From the NCBI RefSeq assembly GCF_001945445.1, contig NZ_MSXW01000008.1, positions 124,001-188,000 on the forward strand: a DNA stretch of 64,000 nt. The letters are read 5' to 3'. Below the pieces are notes generated by a model. The model worked only from the letters and a program-made list of their open reading frames with translations, had not been told where the DNA came from and ran no database searches. Made by a program: the position numbers and the translations under genes. This stretch comes from Pseudomonas sp. PA27(2017). Its GTDB lineage: Bacteria; Pseudomonadota; Gammaproteobacteria; Pseudomonadales; Pseudomonadaceae. Below, piece after piece: positions 26,321-35,208 of the stretch. How positions within the stretch are numbered: position 1 is the first letter of the stretch; each line of letters starts with the position of its first letter.

Positions 26321-26782
26321 ATGGATAAGTTCGATCACGCCATCCTCAGTCTTCTGCAGCACGACTGCACCCTCGCGCTGGGCGAAATGGCCGAGCGCGT
26401 AGGCCTGAGCAACACCGCCTGCTGGCGACGCGTTCAAAAGCTGGAAGAGAGCAAGGTGATTCGCGCGCGGGTGGCGCTGCTGGAGCCGCGCCAGGTCGGT
26501 GTTCCGGTCACGGTTTTCGCCTTCGTGCGCACCAATCAGCACAATGCCGACTGGCTCAAGCAGTTTCATGACAAGGTGTCGGCCATTGACGAAGTGGTGG
26601 ACTTCTACCGGCTGGCTGGCGTCACCGATTACCTGCTGCGTGTGGTCGTACCGGACATCGAAGGCTACGACGCGGTTTACAAGCGGCTGATTGAGATACC
26701 CGGCATCGCGGATATCAGCTCCAGTTTTGCCATGGAGCGTATCAAGTCCACTACCGCCCTGCCCCTGCCTGCCGGTATCTAG
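26321..26782 (+). CDS. Lrp/AsnC-family transcriptional regulator
   Basis: This 153-residue regulator starts MDKFDHAILSLLQHDCTLAL. It has the Lrp helix-turn-helix (GEMAERVGLSNTACWRRVQKLEESKVI) and a C-terminal RAM ligand domain (VTVFAFVRTNQHNADWLKQF, VTDYLLRVVVPDIEGYDAVYKRLIEIPGI). The start matches the family N-terminus; a frame 16 codons longer begins in the AT-rich promoter. It probably senses an amino acid and controls the divergent cysteine desulfurase. The cysteine-responsive Lrp relatives of other bacteria also sit beside sulfur-amino-acid genes, so cysteine is a reasonable guess. Confidence 0.92.
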   Translation: MDKFDHAILSLLQHDCTLALGEMAERVGLSNTACWRRVQKLEESKVIRARVALLEPRQVGVPVTVFAFVRTNQHNADWLKQFHDKVSAIDEVVDFYRLAGVTDYLLRVVVPDIEGYDAVYKRLIEIPGIADISSSFAMERIKSTTALPLPAGI

Positions 26783-26982
26783 CCCGAAGTGAATAATTGC
26801 ACCAGTCGGTTGTCACTTACCGAGCCTGAGATCCAGGCCCTGGTAGCCATGCAAAGCCCAGGGATCGCATCCGCTGCCACAAGGGGTATGCGCCATTGAC
26901 CATTAACTGCGAACAGCCGTGCTCGCGATTCACTTAGCTCACCAGGTGCTGTGTCGTCGGCCCGTTGGGTACGCCGAGCAAT

Positions 26983-27006
26983 ACGCCCGCTGTTCACGGC
27001 GGGCGT
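26983..27006 (-). terminator. Hairpin after the first TonB receptor gene
   Basis: An ACGCCCGC/GCGGGCGT stem with an eight-base loop lies 19 bases past the receptor stop. On the minus strand only a short TATT follows, so it is a weak terminator at best. Confidence 0.4.
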
Positions 27007-27024
27007 CACAGCATAATTGCCCGC

Positions 27025-29541
27025 TTACCAGAAGGTTCCACGTAAGGTCAGTGTGAAGTTGCGTGGCTCACCGTAGTAATTGCCGTATTCGGAGGTACCG
27101 ACACTGGCGTAATAGGTACGATCGAGAAGATTGCGACCATTGAGGGCCACGGTCCAATTCTCATCTATGTCGTACTCGACCATCGCATCGTAGAGCGCGT
27201 AGCCCGATTGACTGAAGTCGTAGTCATGGCTATCGACGGCATTACCAGCATTATCGAAACGATATGCCTTGCCCGATACGTAGGTAGGACTGGTTGCCGT
27301 TACACCACCGCCGACGCGCCAATCCGAGAGAGAACCTGGCAGGGTATAGACGCTCCACAGCTTGAGCATGTGCTTGGGCGTGATCGTGCTGTGCAACGTC
27401 GACTCAGTGTCATTGCGCACCTGGTTATAGGTGTAGCCGGCCAGCAATTGCCAACCTGGCGCAATTTCCCCACTGGCTTCCAGGTCGATGCCCTTGCTGG
27501 TGATCTTGTCCTGAGCGAGGAAGCAGCAGGATCCGCTATAGCCGAACGGTGGATTGGGATAGGCAGGGTCCGTCACTGCCTGATTCTCACGGGTGATGTA
27601 GAACAGCGCGGCGCTGACGTTCATCGCGCCCCCGAACAACTCGCCCTTCAGGCCAGTTTCGTAGGCCTTCCCTGTCATGGGCTCGATGGAGGTCGGTGCA
27701 TCCTCGGGCGCCTGCATGCTCAGCGATTGCGGTTTGAACATTTGCGAATAGCTGGCATAGGCCGACCATTCGTCATTGAGGGCATAGATCACGCCTCCGT
27801 AAGGGATCAGCGTCGTCCCCACTCGATCGTGCACTGGGTCATCCGTCGTCCAGCCACCCGTGCCATCGGTATTGGCAGCCGTACTGTATGCATGCTCGAA
27901 CTTGTAGCGCTGGGCTCGCGCGCCCAGCACTAGCTTGAGGGGATCGGTGAGTTGCAGACGCAGGGTCGAATACGCCCCATATTGCTCTCGGGTGTTGGGA
28001 GCGTAGTCACGCCAGAAACCACGGCTCGTTCCAGTGTCCGGCAGCGGAGTAGCGCTCGGATTCCACAGGTCAATCAACCCACCCTTGCCGTTCACGCCCA
28101 GCGCCGCGCGCCAGCGGCTGGTGACTTTCTGGTAATCGGCCCCCAACAGCAATTCATGCCGACGGCCGAAGGCCTCGAAACCCCCAGAGAGATTCACATC
28201 GAATACCGATTGCTTGCTCCAGCTGGACACGTAGCTGCCCCACCAGTAGGTGCCGGTATCCGTTGTTTCATCCACCGAACCGTAGGGGATGATGCCCTCG
28301 GTGCTGGCCGTATTGAAGGAGTGGGTGTAGGAAGTATTGAGTGTCCAATCCTCGTTGAAGTGGTGATCGAGCTTGGCGAACCACTCTCGAGATTCACTGT
28401 CGCTCCACGCACGGTTGTTGGTGAACCAACGGTGCCGCGGCAACTTCAGGTCACCGCCAGTGCTGTAACGCGGCAAGCCGTCACCCGTGCCATTTTCTTT
28501 TACCTTGTCGTAGCTGCCGCCGAGAGTCAGCAGGGTGTCGTCGGTCAGATCGGCTTCGACGATGCCATACAGGAAGGGCTTCTCGGTGCTGCGGTTGTCC
28601 ATGAAATACTGGCGATCGGTGTAGGCTGCCACGGCACGACCACGCAAGCGGCCTTCGAATCCCAACGGGCCGGTCAGGTCGACCTCGCTGCGGTAGTTGT
28701 CCCAGGAGCCGGCGGAGGTATTGAACTTGAGTTGGTAACTGTCCAGCGGGCGCTTGCGTACCAGATTGACGATGGCGCCTGGATCGCCGCTACCGCCCAG
28801 CAGTGCACTGGCGCCTCGCAGCACCTCGACATGATCGTAGGCCGCCATGTCGTACTGCCGCTCACTGTAAAAGGTACCCACGCCAGTACCGATATCCATG
28901 GGCGCGGCGCCGTCGATCTGCAAGTTGTCGATGCCGAAGCCGCGGGAGTAGAACGCCAGGGTGTTGTAGTTGGCATTGCGTAGCGTGATGCCGGGTGTCC
29001 ACTTCATCGCGTCGGCCAAGGCCGTCATGCGTTGGTCCTCGATCATCTGCTGGCTGATGATCGATACCGCCTGTGGCGTATCCTTGAGGCTGACCGGCGT
29101 CTTGGAACCCACGCTGACCAGGCCTGTGGTGTAGGAACCGCTATTCTCGGTGGCCTCCCCCATGCCCTGCCCCTGAATCAGCGTCGCGCCAAGATCCAGT
29201 GCATTGCTCGCTGAAACCGGTTCGGCCACCACAAAGCTGCCATCTGCCGTTTTCTCCACGCTCAGGACCGAGCCGCGTAGCAGCTGTTGCAAGGCCTGCT
29301 CGACGCTCAGCTCGCCACTCAACGCTGGAGCCCGCAGGCCTTCGGCGCTATCGGTGGCGAACAGTATGCGCGTGCCGGTCTGTTCGGCCAGGGCATTGAG
29401 CGCCTGGTCCAGCGGCTGGGCGGACAAATTGACGCTGTGCCTGGCCTCTTGGGCATGCAGGCTGGAAGCCAGCAGGATGCTGGCAGTCAACAGTGACAGC
29501 CGGCCAAACCTCGAGCGGCGCGATGGTGCGTTGTTGTTCAT
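27025..29541 (-). CDS. TonB-dependent siderophore receptor with STN signalling domain (first system)
   Basis: This 838-residue outer-membrane receptor starts MNNNAPSRRSRFGRL with a signal peptide ending SLHAQ. A GGGGAG site precedes the ATG. The STN domain (about residues 35-110: LSAQPLDQALNALAEQTGTRILFA, LSVEQALQQLL) transmits the loaded state to FecR. The plug contains SLKDTPQAVSIISQQMI and VLRGASALLGGSGDPGAIVNLVRKRP; the barrel ends EYGNYYGEPRNFTLTLRGTFW with the usual terminal aromatic. It is of the FpvA/FecA ferric-siderophore class. The FecR and ECF sigma genes just upstream on the same strand complete the cell-surface signalling set. Confidence 0.95.
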   Translation of the reverse strand: MNNNAPSRRSRFGRLSLLTASILLASSLHAQEARHSVNLSAQPLDQALNALAEQTGTRILFATDSAEGLRAPALSGELSVEQALQQLLRGSVLSVEKTADGSFVVAEPVSASNALDLGATLIQGQGMGEATENSGSYTTGLVSVGSKTPVSLKDTPQAVSIISQQMIEDQRMTALADAMKWTPGITLRNANYNTLAFYSRGFGIDNLQIDGAAPMDIGTGVGTFYSERQYDMAAYDHVEVLRGASALLGGSGDPGAIVNLVRKRPLDSYQLKFNTSAGSWDNYRSEVDLTGPLGFEGRLRGRAVAAYTDRQYFMDNRSTEKPFLYGIVEADLTDDTLLTLGGSYDKVKENGTGDGLPRYSTGGDLKLPRHRWFTNNRAWSDSESREWFAKLDHHFNEDWTLNTSYTHSFNTASTEGIIPYGSVDETTDTGTYWWGSYVSSWSKQSVFDVNLSGGFEAFGRRHELLLGADYQKVTSRWRAALGVNGKGGLIDLWNPSATPLPDTGTSRGFWRDYAPNTREQYGAYSTLRLQLTDPLKLVLGARAQRYKFEHAYSTAANTDGTGGWTTDDPVHDRVGTTLIPYGGVIYALNDEWSAYASYSQMFKPQSLSMQAPEDAPTSIEPMTGKAYETGLKGELFGGAMNVSAALFYITRENQAVTDPAYPNPPFGYSGSCCFLAQDKITSKGIDLEASGEIAPGWQLLAGYTYNQVRNDTESTLHSTITPKHMLKLWSVYTLPGSLSDWRVGGGVTATSPTYVSGKAYRFDNAGNAVDSHDYDFSQSGYALYDAMVEYDIDENWTVALNGRNLLDRTYYASVGTSEYGNYYGEPRNFTLTLRGTFW

Positions 29542-29751
29542 GGAGCTCCCCAATGACGCGATCAGAAATGACGTTCACGGGAGAAGGCGGATGAGCGTCG
29601 CGGGATGTTGAGGTCGGAATGTGAAAAATTCTCGTTTATTGTTGATAGCACTGTGGCGAGAGCGAACACGGGTCCGATTTATAGGAACGGGGCATGCCCG
29701 TGATTTAGCGCCCATTGCGCTCACACGGTAGTTCGCAGAACGCTTGTTTCT

Positions 29752-30585
29752 CTATCGCCCGCTCACCACAACGCTGCCATCGCCACCGCGGCTGAGCATC
29801 ACCGGCAGGATGGCCGGCAACAGGTCGATCAGTGATTCCACCGCCGCACTGTCGAACTCGCCGGACACCCGCAGCTCGCCAAGACGCGGATCGGCCAGGC
29901 GAATCGGTGCCTGGCGGTAACGGCGGATATCGGCGAGCACGTCACGCAACGGTGTGCCATCGAAGCGCAGCTTGCCCTGCTGCCATGCGGTCGCGCGGAG
30001 CGGGTCGAGCGAGGTCACAGAGCCCAGCCGCTCGCCACTGGCCAGCAGTTGCTGGCCACCATTCAGGCGCTGCGGTGCAGCCTGAGCCGTCGATACGTCC
30101 ACCGCGCCGTCAATGACGGCGACAGCCACCCCGCGGCTGTCGCTGCGCACGTTGAACACAGTGCTGATGTCGCGCACCGCCACGCCCTGGCTGCGCACGA
30201 TGAAGGGCTTGTCGCCCGGCGCCACGGTGAAGGTCGCCTCGCCGTCCAGCAGCTCGAATTGCCGGCTGCGCAAGCGCTGTTCGATACGCAGATGGGTCGC
30301 GCTATTGAGGGCGATCCGGCTGCCGTCGGCCATCAGCAAATGGTCACGCTGGCCGTAGGCCGTACGAATCTCGTCGCTATGCCAGGCCGGATCGACGGCC
30401 CATAGCAACGCAGCCACTGCAACTAGCGAAAGGCTACCGCCGAGCAGTTGCTTACGCCGCCGCTGGCGGGCCGTCTGCGCCTTGGCCTCCGCCAGCAGCG
30501 CTTCGCGAGACGGCACTCGATTGCGCAGTGCCTGCTCGAATGGCGTCAGCGGGTCATTGCCATCAGGGCGGTGGGGTTCAGCCAT
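29752..30585 (-). CDS. FecR-family anti-sigma/sigma regulator (first system)
   Basis: This 277-residue inner-membrane regulator has an N-terminal cytoplasmic part with FEQALRNRVPSREALLAEAK, one membrane span (LLGGSLSLVAVAALLWAVDPAW, residues 47-68), and a periplasmic FecR domain (YGQRDHLLMADGSRIALNSATHLRI, LLDGEATFTV, VAVRDISTVFNVRSD). The C-terminal segment resembles an STN-like fold (DGTPLRDVLADIRRYRQAPIRL). It lies three bases after the sigma-factor stop and should hold or activate that sigma factor according to receptor state. Confidence 0.92.
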   Translation of the reverse strand: MAEPHRPDGNDPLTPFEQALRNRVPSREALLAEAKAQTARQRRRKQLLGGSLSLVAVAALLWAVDPAWHSDEIRTAYGQRDHLLMADGSRIALNSATHLRIEQRLRSRQFELLDGEATFTVAPGDKPFIVRSQGVAVRDISTVFNVRSDSRGVAVAVIDGAVDVSTAQAAPQRLNGGQQLLASGERLGSVTSLDPLRATAWQQGKLRFDGTPLRDVLADIRRYRQAPIRLADPRLGELRVSGEFDSAAVESLIDLLPAILPVMLSRGGDGSVVVSGR

Positions 30586-30588
30586 GAC

Positions 30589-31125
30589 TCAGCGACGTCC
30601 TGCCAGGGCTTGGCGCGCCGGTTCCCAGTTCTGGGCGATGCCGCGCATAGCTCGGGCGAAATGTTGAGTGACCATGTTTACCGAAATGCCCAGCTCGTCA
30701 GCGATATCACGCTGTGGCATATCGTGGATGCGGTGCAGCAGAAAGACTTGTCGCGCCCGGGCCGGCAGCGCATCGATGATGGCCAACAGCGCCTCGAGTT
30801 GCTGTTCGAAATCCAGCGCCGCCGCACCGTCGAGCCCATGCACATGCAAATCGGGTACGTCGGCAGTCGGCTCGAAATAGGCGTCACGGGTGATGTCCGC
30901 ACGCCGACGGTCGATGGCGCGATTGAAGGATGTACGGCGCAAGAAAGCGAACGGCAGCTTGACCGCCTGCTGGGGTGGCTTCTCCAGTAGCTGCAGGCAA
31001 ACGTCGTGTACTACATCTCGGGCGAATTGGCTGCCGTGAAAGCGCCGACGAATATAGGCGACCAAGTCATCGTAGTGCAGCGCCAGAGCGCTGATGAGTT
31101 CCGAACTGGGAGGAGACTTGGCCAT
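30589..31125 (-). CDS. ECF sigma-70 factor, FecI-like (first system)
   Basis: This 178-residue sigma factor shows region 2 (DDLVAYIRRRFHGSQFARDVVHDVCLQLLEK) and region 4 (ALPARARQVFLLHRIHDMPQRDIADELGISVNMVTQHFARAM). No Shine-Dalgarno is clear before the ATG. It is the promoter-proximal gene of the signalling operon. By the FecI model it directs transcription of the receptor gene when the siderophore is bound. An obvious Fur box could not be confirmed in the AT-rich upstream sequence. Confidence 0.92.
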   Translation of the reverse strand: MAKSPPSSELISALALHYDDLVAYIRRRFHGSQFARDVVHDVCLQLLEKPPQQAVKLPFAFLRRTSFNRAIDRRRADITRDAYFEPTADVPDLHVHGLDGAAALDFEQQLEALLAIIDALPARARQVFLLHRIHDMPQRDIADELGISVNMVTQHFARAMRGIAQNWEPARQALAGRR

Positions 31126-31462
31126 GAGAAGAATGCGGCTAACTGAAAGTGAGTCGCATTATATATAAACACCCGCAGTTGCCTATCCTGGGCAGACCTT
31201 GATTTCGGCCTTTGCAAACATGCATGGTCCTACGGAAGTGAATTTCGTTTTTTCGCTCGCTTGATCAGATTTCAGAAGCATCGCCGCCCTGCTTTTGGGC
31301 AATCTAAGCGCCCGCGCGACGATGGTCCTCGGCCAGAAGATGACCGTCCATGTTCTGCGTGCGCTTGAGCATGGCGGCCACGACGTTTTCTGCGACAGGC
31401 CCCATCAAAGCCGATCAGCAGGAAACTAGGCAGTCGTCGATTCACCCGGCAACGCTTGCCGA
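31126..31462. other. Gap between sigma-factor and PAS-transducer genes
   Basis: The part next to the sigma factor is AT-rich promoter sequence. Elsewhere a 28-codon minus-strand tail (31304-31390, ending HLLAEDHRRAGA) reads like a protein C-terminus but cannot be assigned. Confidence 0.3.
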
Positions 31463-32770
31463 TCAGGAACGCATCATCTGCGCCGCCTGCTCGGTGGCTT
31501 CCGTCGTCCGGGTCGCTAGCTTTCGCACCTCATCGGCCACCACAGCGAAACCTCTTCCCGCCTCCCCGGCTCGGGCCGCCTCGATCGCCGCGTTCAACGC
31601 GAGTAAGTTGGTCTGGCTAGCAATGCTCTGGATGGTGCCGACAATCTGCGTGAGCTTCACGATGTTGGCTTCCAGACTGCGCTGGTGAGCTGCCTCGGTC
31701 TCGCGCATGGCGTTCTGCTGATGCTCGAGATCAACGTCCACCAAGGCACCGACCACACGCAGCGGCGCGCCTGCGGCGTCACGCTTGGTCTGCCCGCGAG
31801 CCCGGAACCAGCGGTACTCTCCGCTCTTCATCTTCAAGCGGTATTCGATGTCGAAAGGCGTCTTGCCTGAACGGTCGTTCAGGTGGGCCTGGAACGCTTC
31901 GAGGCTGTAGGCCTTGTCCTCTGGATGCAAGCGCGATGCCCAGCTGTCCAACACATCAGGGAACTCCTCAATCGTCTCGAAGCCCAGTAGGCGACGGAAC
32001 TGCGGCGACCACCAGAACGGGTTCTTCGGGTTGACCGGGTCACCGGCGATCACCTCCATGTCCCAGAGGCCGTCCGAGAGCATTTCTCGGGCAAGCTCGA
32101 AGCGAGTGATGATTACATCGTGCTCCTCCTCACGCTGCAGCTCATCGTGGATATCCCGTAGCGCCCCGGCGACACGCAGCGGTACGCCACGGCTATCACG
32201 AAGGGTTTCGCCCTGGGCGAAGAACCAGCGGTAGGTGCCATCCTTCATGGCCAGGCGATTTCTGACCCGATAAGGGGTCATGCCGGACTTGTCGTTCAAG
32301 TGCCGAGCGAAGGCATCCAGCGTCGCCGCCTTGTCCTCGGGATGCAGGCGGTCGGCCCAGCTGGCCAGTACGTTGGGAAAGTCTCGCTCATCACGAAAAC
32401 CCAGCATGGCCCTGAGCTGCGGCGACCACCAAAACTGGTTGCGCGGGTTCACTGGGTCCCCTGCTACCACCTCCATATCCCAGAGACCTTCGCTGGAAGC
32501 TCTGTTGACCAGATCGAAGCGCGTCTCTGAGGCGCGCGCGCCAGCATCTGCTTCAGCCAACATGCGCCGCGCGGCCGCCAGCTCGCGTTCAAGCTCGGCA
32601 ATGCGTGCGTCATTCTGCACAGCTTTCTGTTCGCGTGAGGTCCATTCACGCTGCACTTCTACCCAGTTGGCGGCCCTACGGCTGGCCGCGCCTTTGGCGG
32701 AGATCGGGAGCGAAGCGCTCAGTTGCTTGAGAGCCTGGAGCTCACTGCGCGGACGAAAGAGATGGAGCAT
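31463..32770 (-). CDS. PAS-PAS chemotaxis-type sensor with a short MCP signalling domain
   Basis: This 435-residue soluble protein has a coiled N-terminus ([33 protein letters not shown], residues 39-71) and two repeated PAS_3-type domains that share the motif GLWDMEVxAGDPVNPxNxFWWSPQ (about 95-215 and 220-345). At the C-terminus is the transducer hairpin tip [35 protein letters not shown]. It ends only about 17 residues after that tip, far short of the full coiled bundle, and has no membrane span. It could be a cytosolic receptor of the Aer/energy-taxis type or the product of a 3' truncation. Confidence 0.9.
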   Translation of the reverse strand: MLHLFRPRSELQALKQLSASLPISAKGAASRRAANWVEVQREWTSREQKAVQNDARIAELERELAAARRMLAEADAGARASETRFDLVNRASSEGLWDMEVVAGDPVNPRNQFWWSPQLRAMLGFRDERDFPNVLASWADRLHPEDKAATLDAFARHLNDKSGMTPYRVRNRLAMKDGTYRWFFAQGETLRDSRGVPLRVAGALRDIHDELQREEEHDVIITRFELAREMLSDGLWDMEVIAGDPVNPKNPFWWSPQFRRLLGFETIEEFPDVLDSWASRLHPEDKAYSLEAFQAHLNDRSGKTPFDIEYRLKMKSGEYRWFRARGQTKRDAAGAPLRVVGALVDVDLEHQQNAMRETEAAHQRSLEANIVKLTQIVGTIQSIASQTNLLALNAAIEAARAGEAGRGFAVVADEVRKLATRTTEATEQAAQMMRS

Positions 32771-33005
32771 GGTTCGGTACTCGGAGGAAATGCTAGAAAT
32801 GCCGAATCCATGGCGAACGGGGGTGCTTTTCAGCTGGCTGGCAACGCTGTGCCGGAGATAGATGAGCTGTCAGCGTCGGATAGGACTGACGCGGCAGCGG
32901 AAAGGTTGCGCCTTTTTTGCCATCATTATGATATCGAACTTCGCGGGCAGCGCGTGCGACATCGCTAACCGACTTTGCAGCTCAGCCTTGAAATGGCAAG
33001 CAGGC

Positions 33006-33212
33006 TCAGCGCCCGGATAGCAAGCGCTGAACTACCCCCTTCAGCTCCATCACGGAGAAGGGCTTGAGCAGCAATTCAGTCTGGCCGCACTTATTACAGC
33101 GATTCGAGCTAGCTGTAACTGATGCTGAGTGCGCCGCACCTGCGTGCATGCGCCCGAGGCGATGTCGAATGGCCAGCCGTCGCCCCTCGACCATCAAGGC
33201 ATTGGCGAGCAC
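33006..33212 (-). pseudogene. Remnant of the C-terminal receiver tail of a hybrid histidine kinase
   Basis: The last 25 codons read GQTELLLKPFSVMELKGVVQ-RLLSGR. They match the end of the intact hybrid kinase about 5 kb away (SGQTELLLKPFAVKKLKTTV-RRLLAQG). KPF is the conserved lysine region of receiver domains. Nothing of the phosphoacceptor or kinase part is present upstream, and the TetR gene begins 27 bases on. It is a decayed gene end, not a functional 68-residue protein. Confidence 0.65.
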
Positions 33213-33239
33213 AGCACTGTGGTTCGGTCGACTCGGCTG

Positions 33240-33830
33240 CTACTTTGAAGTCCGTACTAATAATCCGCGCAGCAGAAGATCCAGAGCGCTGATTCCTCGT
33301 TCCAATCGCTTGGAGCTCTCTCGCTCGGCAATCCAGAACGCCGCCTCGGACAAACTGCCATAAATCAGCGATGCCAAAGCCTCGGCATCCGCTTCAGCAA
33401 CAACACCCTGCTCAATCAGACCTTCGATCAAGCGTTGCATGGACTCGATGCAATGCCGTTGCGCCTCGGGCGAAGCCCCGCCAAGGACAGATCTGGCATC
33501 TCGCAGAACCAAACGTTGGATTTCCGGTTCAAGCGCCATTTCCAAGTAGGCCTGGCAGCGTTCTCTGAAACCTTCCCAGGGATCAGCAGCATTGTTGGAG
33601 ATGGCTCGCAGGCGAGCATCCATTTCCGCGTCGATCTGCTCAACCACCGCGGCCAGTAACCCCCTTTTGTCACCGAAGTGGTGGTATAGCGCGCCGCGGG
33701 TAAGACCTGCCTGGGCAGTCAGGTCATCCATTGAGGTATCAGCATAGCTGCACTCGCTGAATACCTTTCGTGCCGTGGCCAACAGCGTGGCCCGGGTCTG
33801 TTCCATCTCGGCGCGAGTTCGGCGAGCCAT
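33240..33830 (-). CDS. TetR-family repressor (AcrR-like) of the adjacent MFS genes
   Basis: This 196-residue regulator starts MARRTRAEMEQTRATLLATA behind AAGGAG. The HTH is YADTSMDDLTAQAGLTRGALYHHFGDKRGLLAAVV, and the ligand domain (AFWIAERES near the end) resembles the TtgR/AcrR C-terminal type. Two near-identical 19-bp dyads lie between it and the divergent MFS gene, so it almost certainly represses both. The inducer is unknown. Confidence 0.94.
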   Translation of the reverse strand: MARRTRAEMEQTRATLLATARKVFSECSYADTSMDDLTAQAGLTRGALYHHFGDKRGLLAAVVEQIDAEMDARLRAISNNAADPWEGFRERCQAYLEMALEPEIQRLVLRDARSVLGGASPEAQRHCIESMQRLIEGLIEQGVVAEADAEALASLIYGSLSEAAFWIAERESSKRLERGISALDLLLRGLLVRTSK

Positions 33831-33863
33831 CAAAACTCCTTACATACGGAATGCACGACTGTT

Positions 33864-33882
33864 TACATACGCGACGTATGTA
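33864..33882. promoter_or_regulatory. TetR operator 1, perfect dyad
   Basis: TACATACG-CGA-CGTATGTA is an exact 8-bp dyad with a three-base centre, in the divergent promoter region. A further half site TACATACG at 33841-33848 overlaps the TetR leader. A second dyad lies three helical turns away. Confidence 0.8.
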
Positions 33883-33894
33883 TATACGATCTTA

Positions 33895-33913
33895 TTCATA
33901 CACCTCGTATGTA
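33895..33913. promoter_or_regulatory. TetR operator 2
   Basis: TTCATACA-CCT-CGTATGTA has one perfect arm and one arm matching 6 of 8 positions of operator 1. The centre-to-centre distance to operator 1 is 31 bases. It lies about 50 bases before the MFS start, where it would cover the promoter. Confidence 0.72.
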
Positions 33914-33963
33914 TTTTCCATCCCACTGCGATGCTTTTGCAAGCTGGCTCCATGGAGGGCTTG

Positions 33964-35187
33964 ATGGCTACCCCCTATCGCGAACTTTTCCAAGCACCCG
34001 GCACCAAGGCTTTCACGCTCGCGGGATTGATTGCTCGAGTACCCCTGCCTATGACGGGTATTGGCATTATCACAATGTTGTCCCAGCAATACGGCAGCTA
34101 CGCACTGGCTGGAATGGTGTCAGCCACTTTCGTGCTCACTTACGCCCTGGTATCACCGCAGATCTCACGCTTGGTCGACCAGCATGGGCAGCGTCGTGTG
34201 CTTCGTGTAGCAACCTTCATCAGCGTCACTGGATTGCTGACGCTCATCAGTTGCTCGTTCTATGGAGCGCCCTATTGGAGCCTCTTCATCGGCGCGCTTT
34301 TGGCCGGTTTCATGCCGAGCATGTCGGCGATGTTGCGGGCTCGCTGGTCATGGCTGTATCGGGGCCAGCCCCGTCTGCAAGCTGCTTACTCGCTTGAGAC
34401 GGTCTTCGATGAAGTGACCTTCATTGTTGGCCCGCCGTTGTCCGTGGGCTTATCGGTCATGGTTCAGCCGCAGGCAGCCTTGGTTGTCGCTGCACTGATT
34501 TTGCTGCTCGGTGCGTCCGCGCTCTCTGCACAGCGAGCCACGGAGCCACCAGCTCAGCCCCAGGAATCACATGAACATTCGCGATCTGTCATTCGAATGG
34601 CGAGCGTACGGCTCCTGACCTTATTGATGGTGGCCATGGGTGTAATCGTCGGGACAGTTGATGTAGTCAGTGTGGCCTTCGCGCAGGACCTCGACCGTCC
34701 TGCGGCGGCCAGCTTCGTGTTGTCAGCCTATGCCATCGGTTCCTGTGTATCAGGACTGGTTTTCGGCGCCCTTCAGCTAAAAGCCCCGCTTCACCGCCAA
34801 CTGCTGTTGGGTACTCTGGCCACCACCGCTACCACAGCGCCACTGATGGCCGTAGAGAGCATCCCGAGCCTGGCCGTAGCAGTGCTTGTAGCGGGGCTGT
34901 TCTTTGCGCCCACCATGATCGTGGCGATGACTTCGATCGAGCGCTCGGTGCCCGAGCAAAACCTGACAGAGGGAATGACTTGGCTGTTGGCTGGACTGAA
35001 TGTTGGTGTCGCGCTGGGGGCTGCCGTATCCGGCCAGCTTGTCGATGAGATCAGCGCTAGAGCCGGATTCTACCTTTCGCTAAGCGCAGGCGCCGCCGTG
35101 CTGGCCATCGGGCTGCTGGCATGGATGCGACTCCGCGCCGATGCACTGACCCCATCAAGACAGTGTGACTCCACCCTTTCTAGTTAG
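33964..35187 (+). CDS. MFS transporter, probable drug or sugar efflux (TetR-controlled)
   Basis: This 407-residue integral membrane protein has twelve predicted spans. The start is the ATG giving MATPYRELFQAPGTKAFTLAG, with GGAGGG five bases upstream; earlier ATGs lie inside the operator or lack a site. Segments include ARVPLPMTGIGIITMLSQQYGS and LVSPQISRLVDQHGQRRVLR (the MFS loop motif, divergent), GALLAGFMPSMSAMLRARWS and VGTVDVVSVAFAQD. It belongs to the YfcJ/AraJ-like exporters. The next MFS gene follows on the same strand. Confidence 0.9.
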   Translation: MATPYRELFQAPGTKAFTLAGLIARVPLPMTGIGIITMLSQQYGSYALAGMVSATFVLTYALVSPQISRLVDQHGQRRVLRVATFISVTGLLTLISCSFYGAPYWSLFIGALLAGFMPSMSAMLRARWSWLYRGQPRLQAAYSLETVFDEVTFIVGPPLSVGLSVMVQPQAALVVAALILLLGASALSAQRATEPPAQPQESHEHSRSVIRMASVRLLTLLMVAMGVIVGTVDVVSVAFAQDLDRPAAASFVLSAYAIGSCVSGLVFGALQLKAPLHRQLLLGTLATTATTAPLMAVESIPSLAVAVLVAGLFFAPTMIVAMTSIERSVPEQNLTEGMTWLLAGLNVGVALGAAVSGQLVDEISARAGFYLSLSAGAAVLAIGLLAWMRLRADALTPSRQCDSTLSS

Positions 35188-35208
35188 TCGATTTCAAGGA
35201 TTCGAATC

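Noticed and set aside
31304..31390. A 28-codon minus-strand tail ending HLLAEDHRRAGA as the lost 3' end of the PAS transducer
   Set aside because: It is separated from the transducer stop by further stops in all frames tried and the residues do not resemble a transducer coil.
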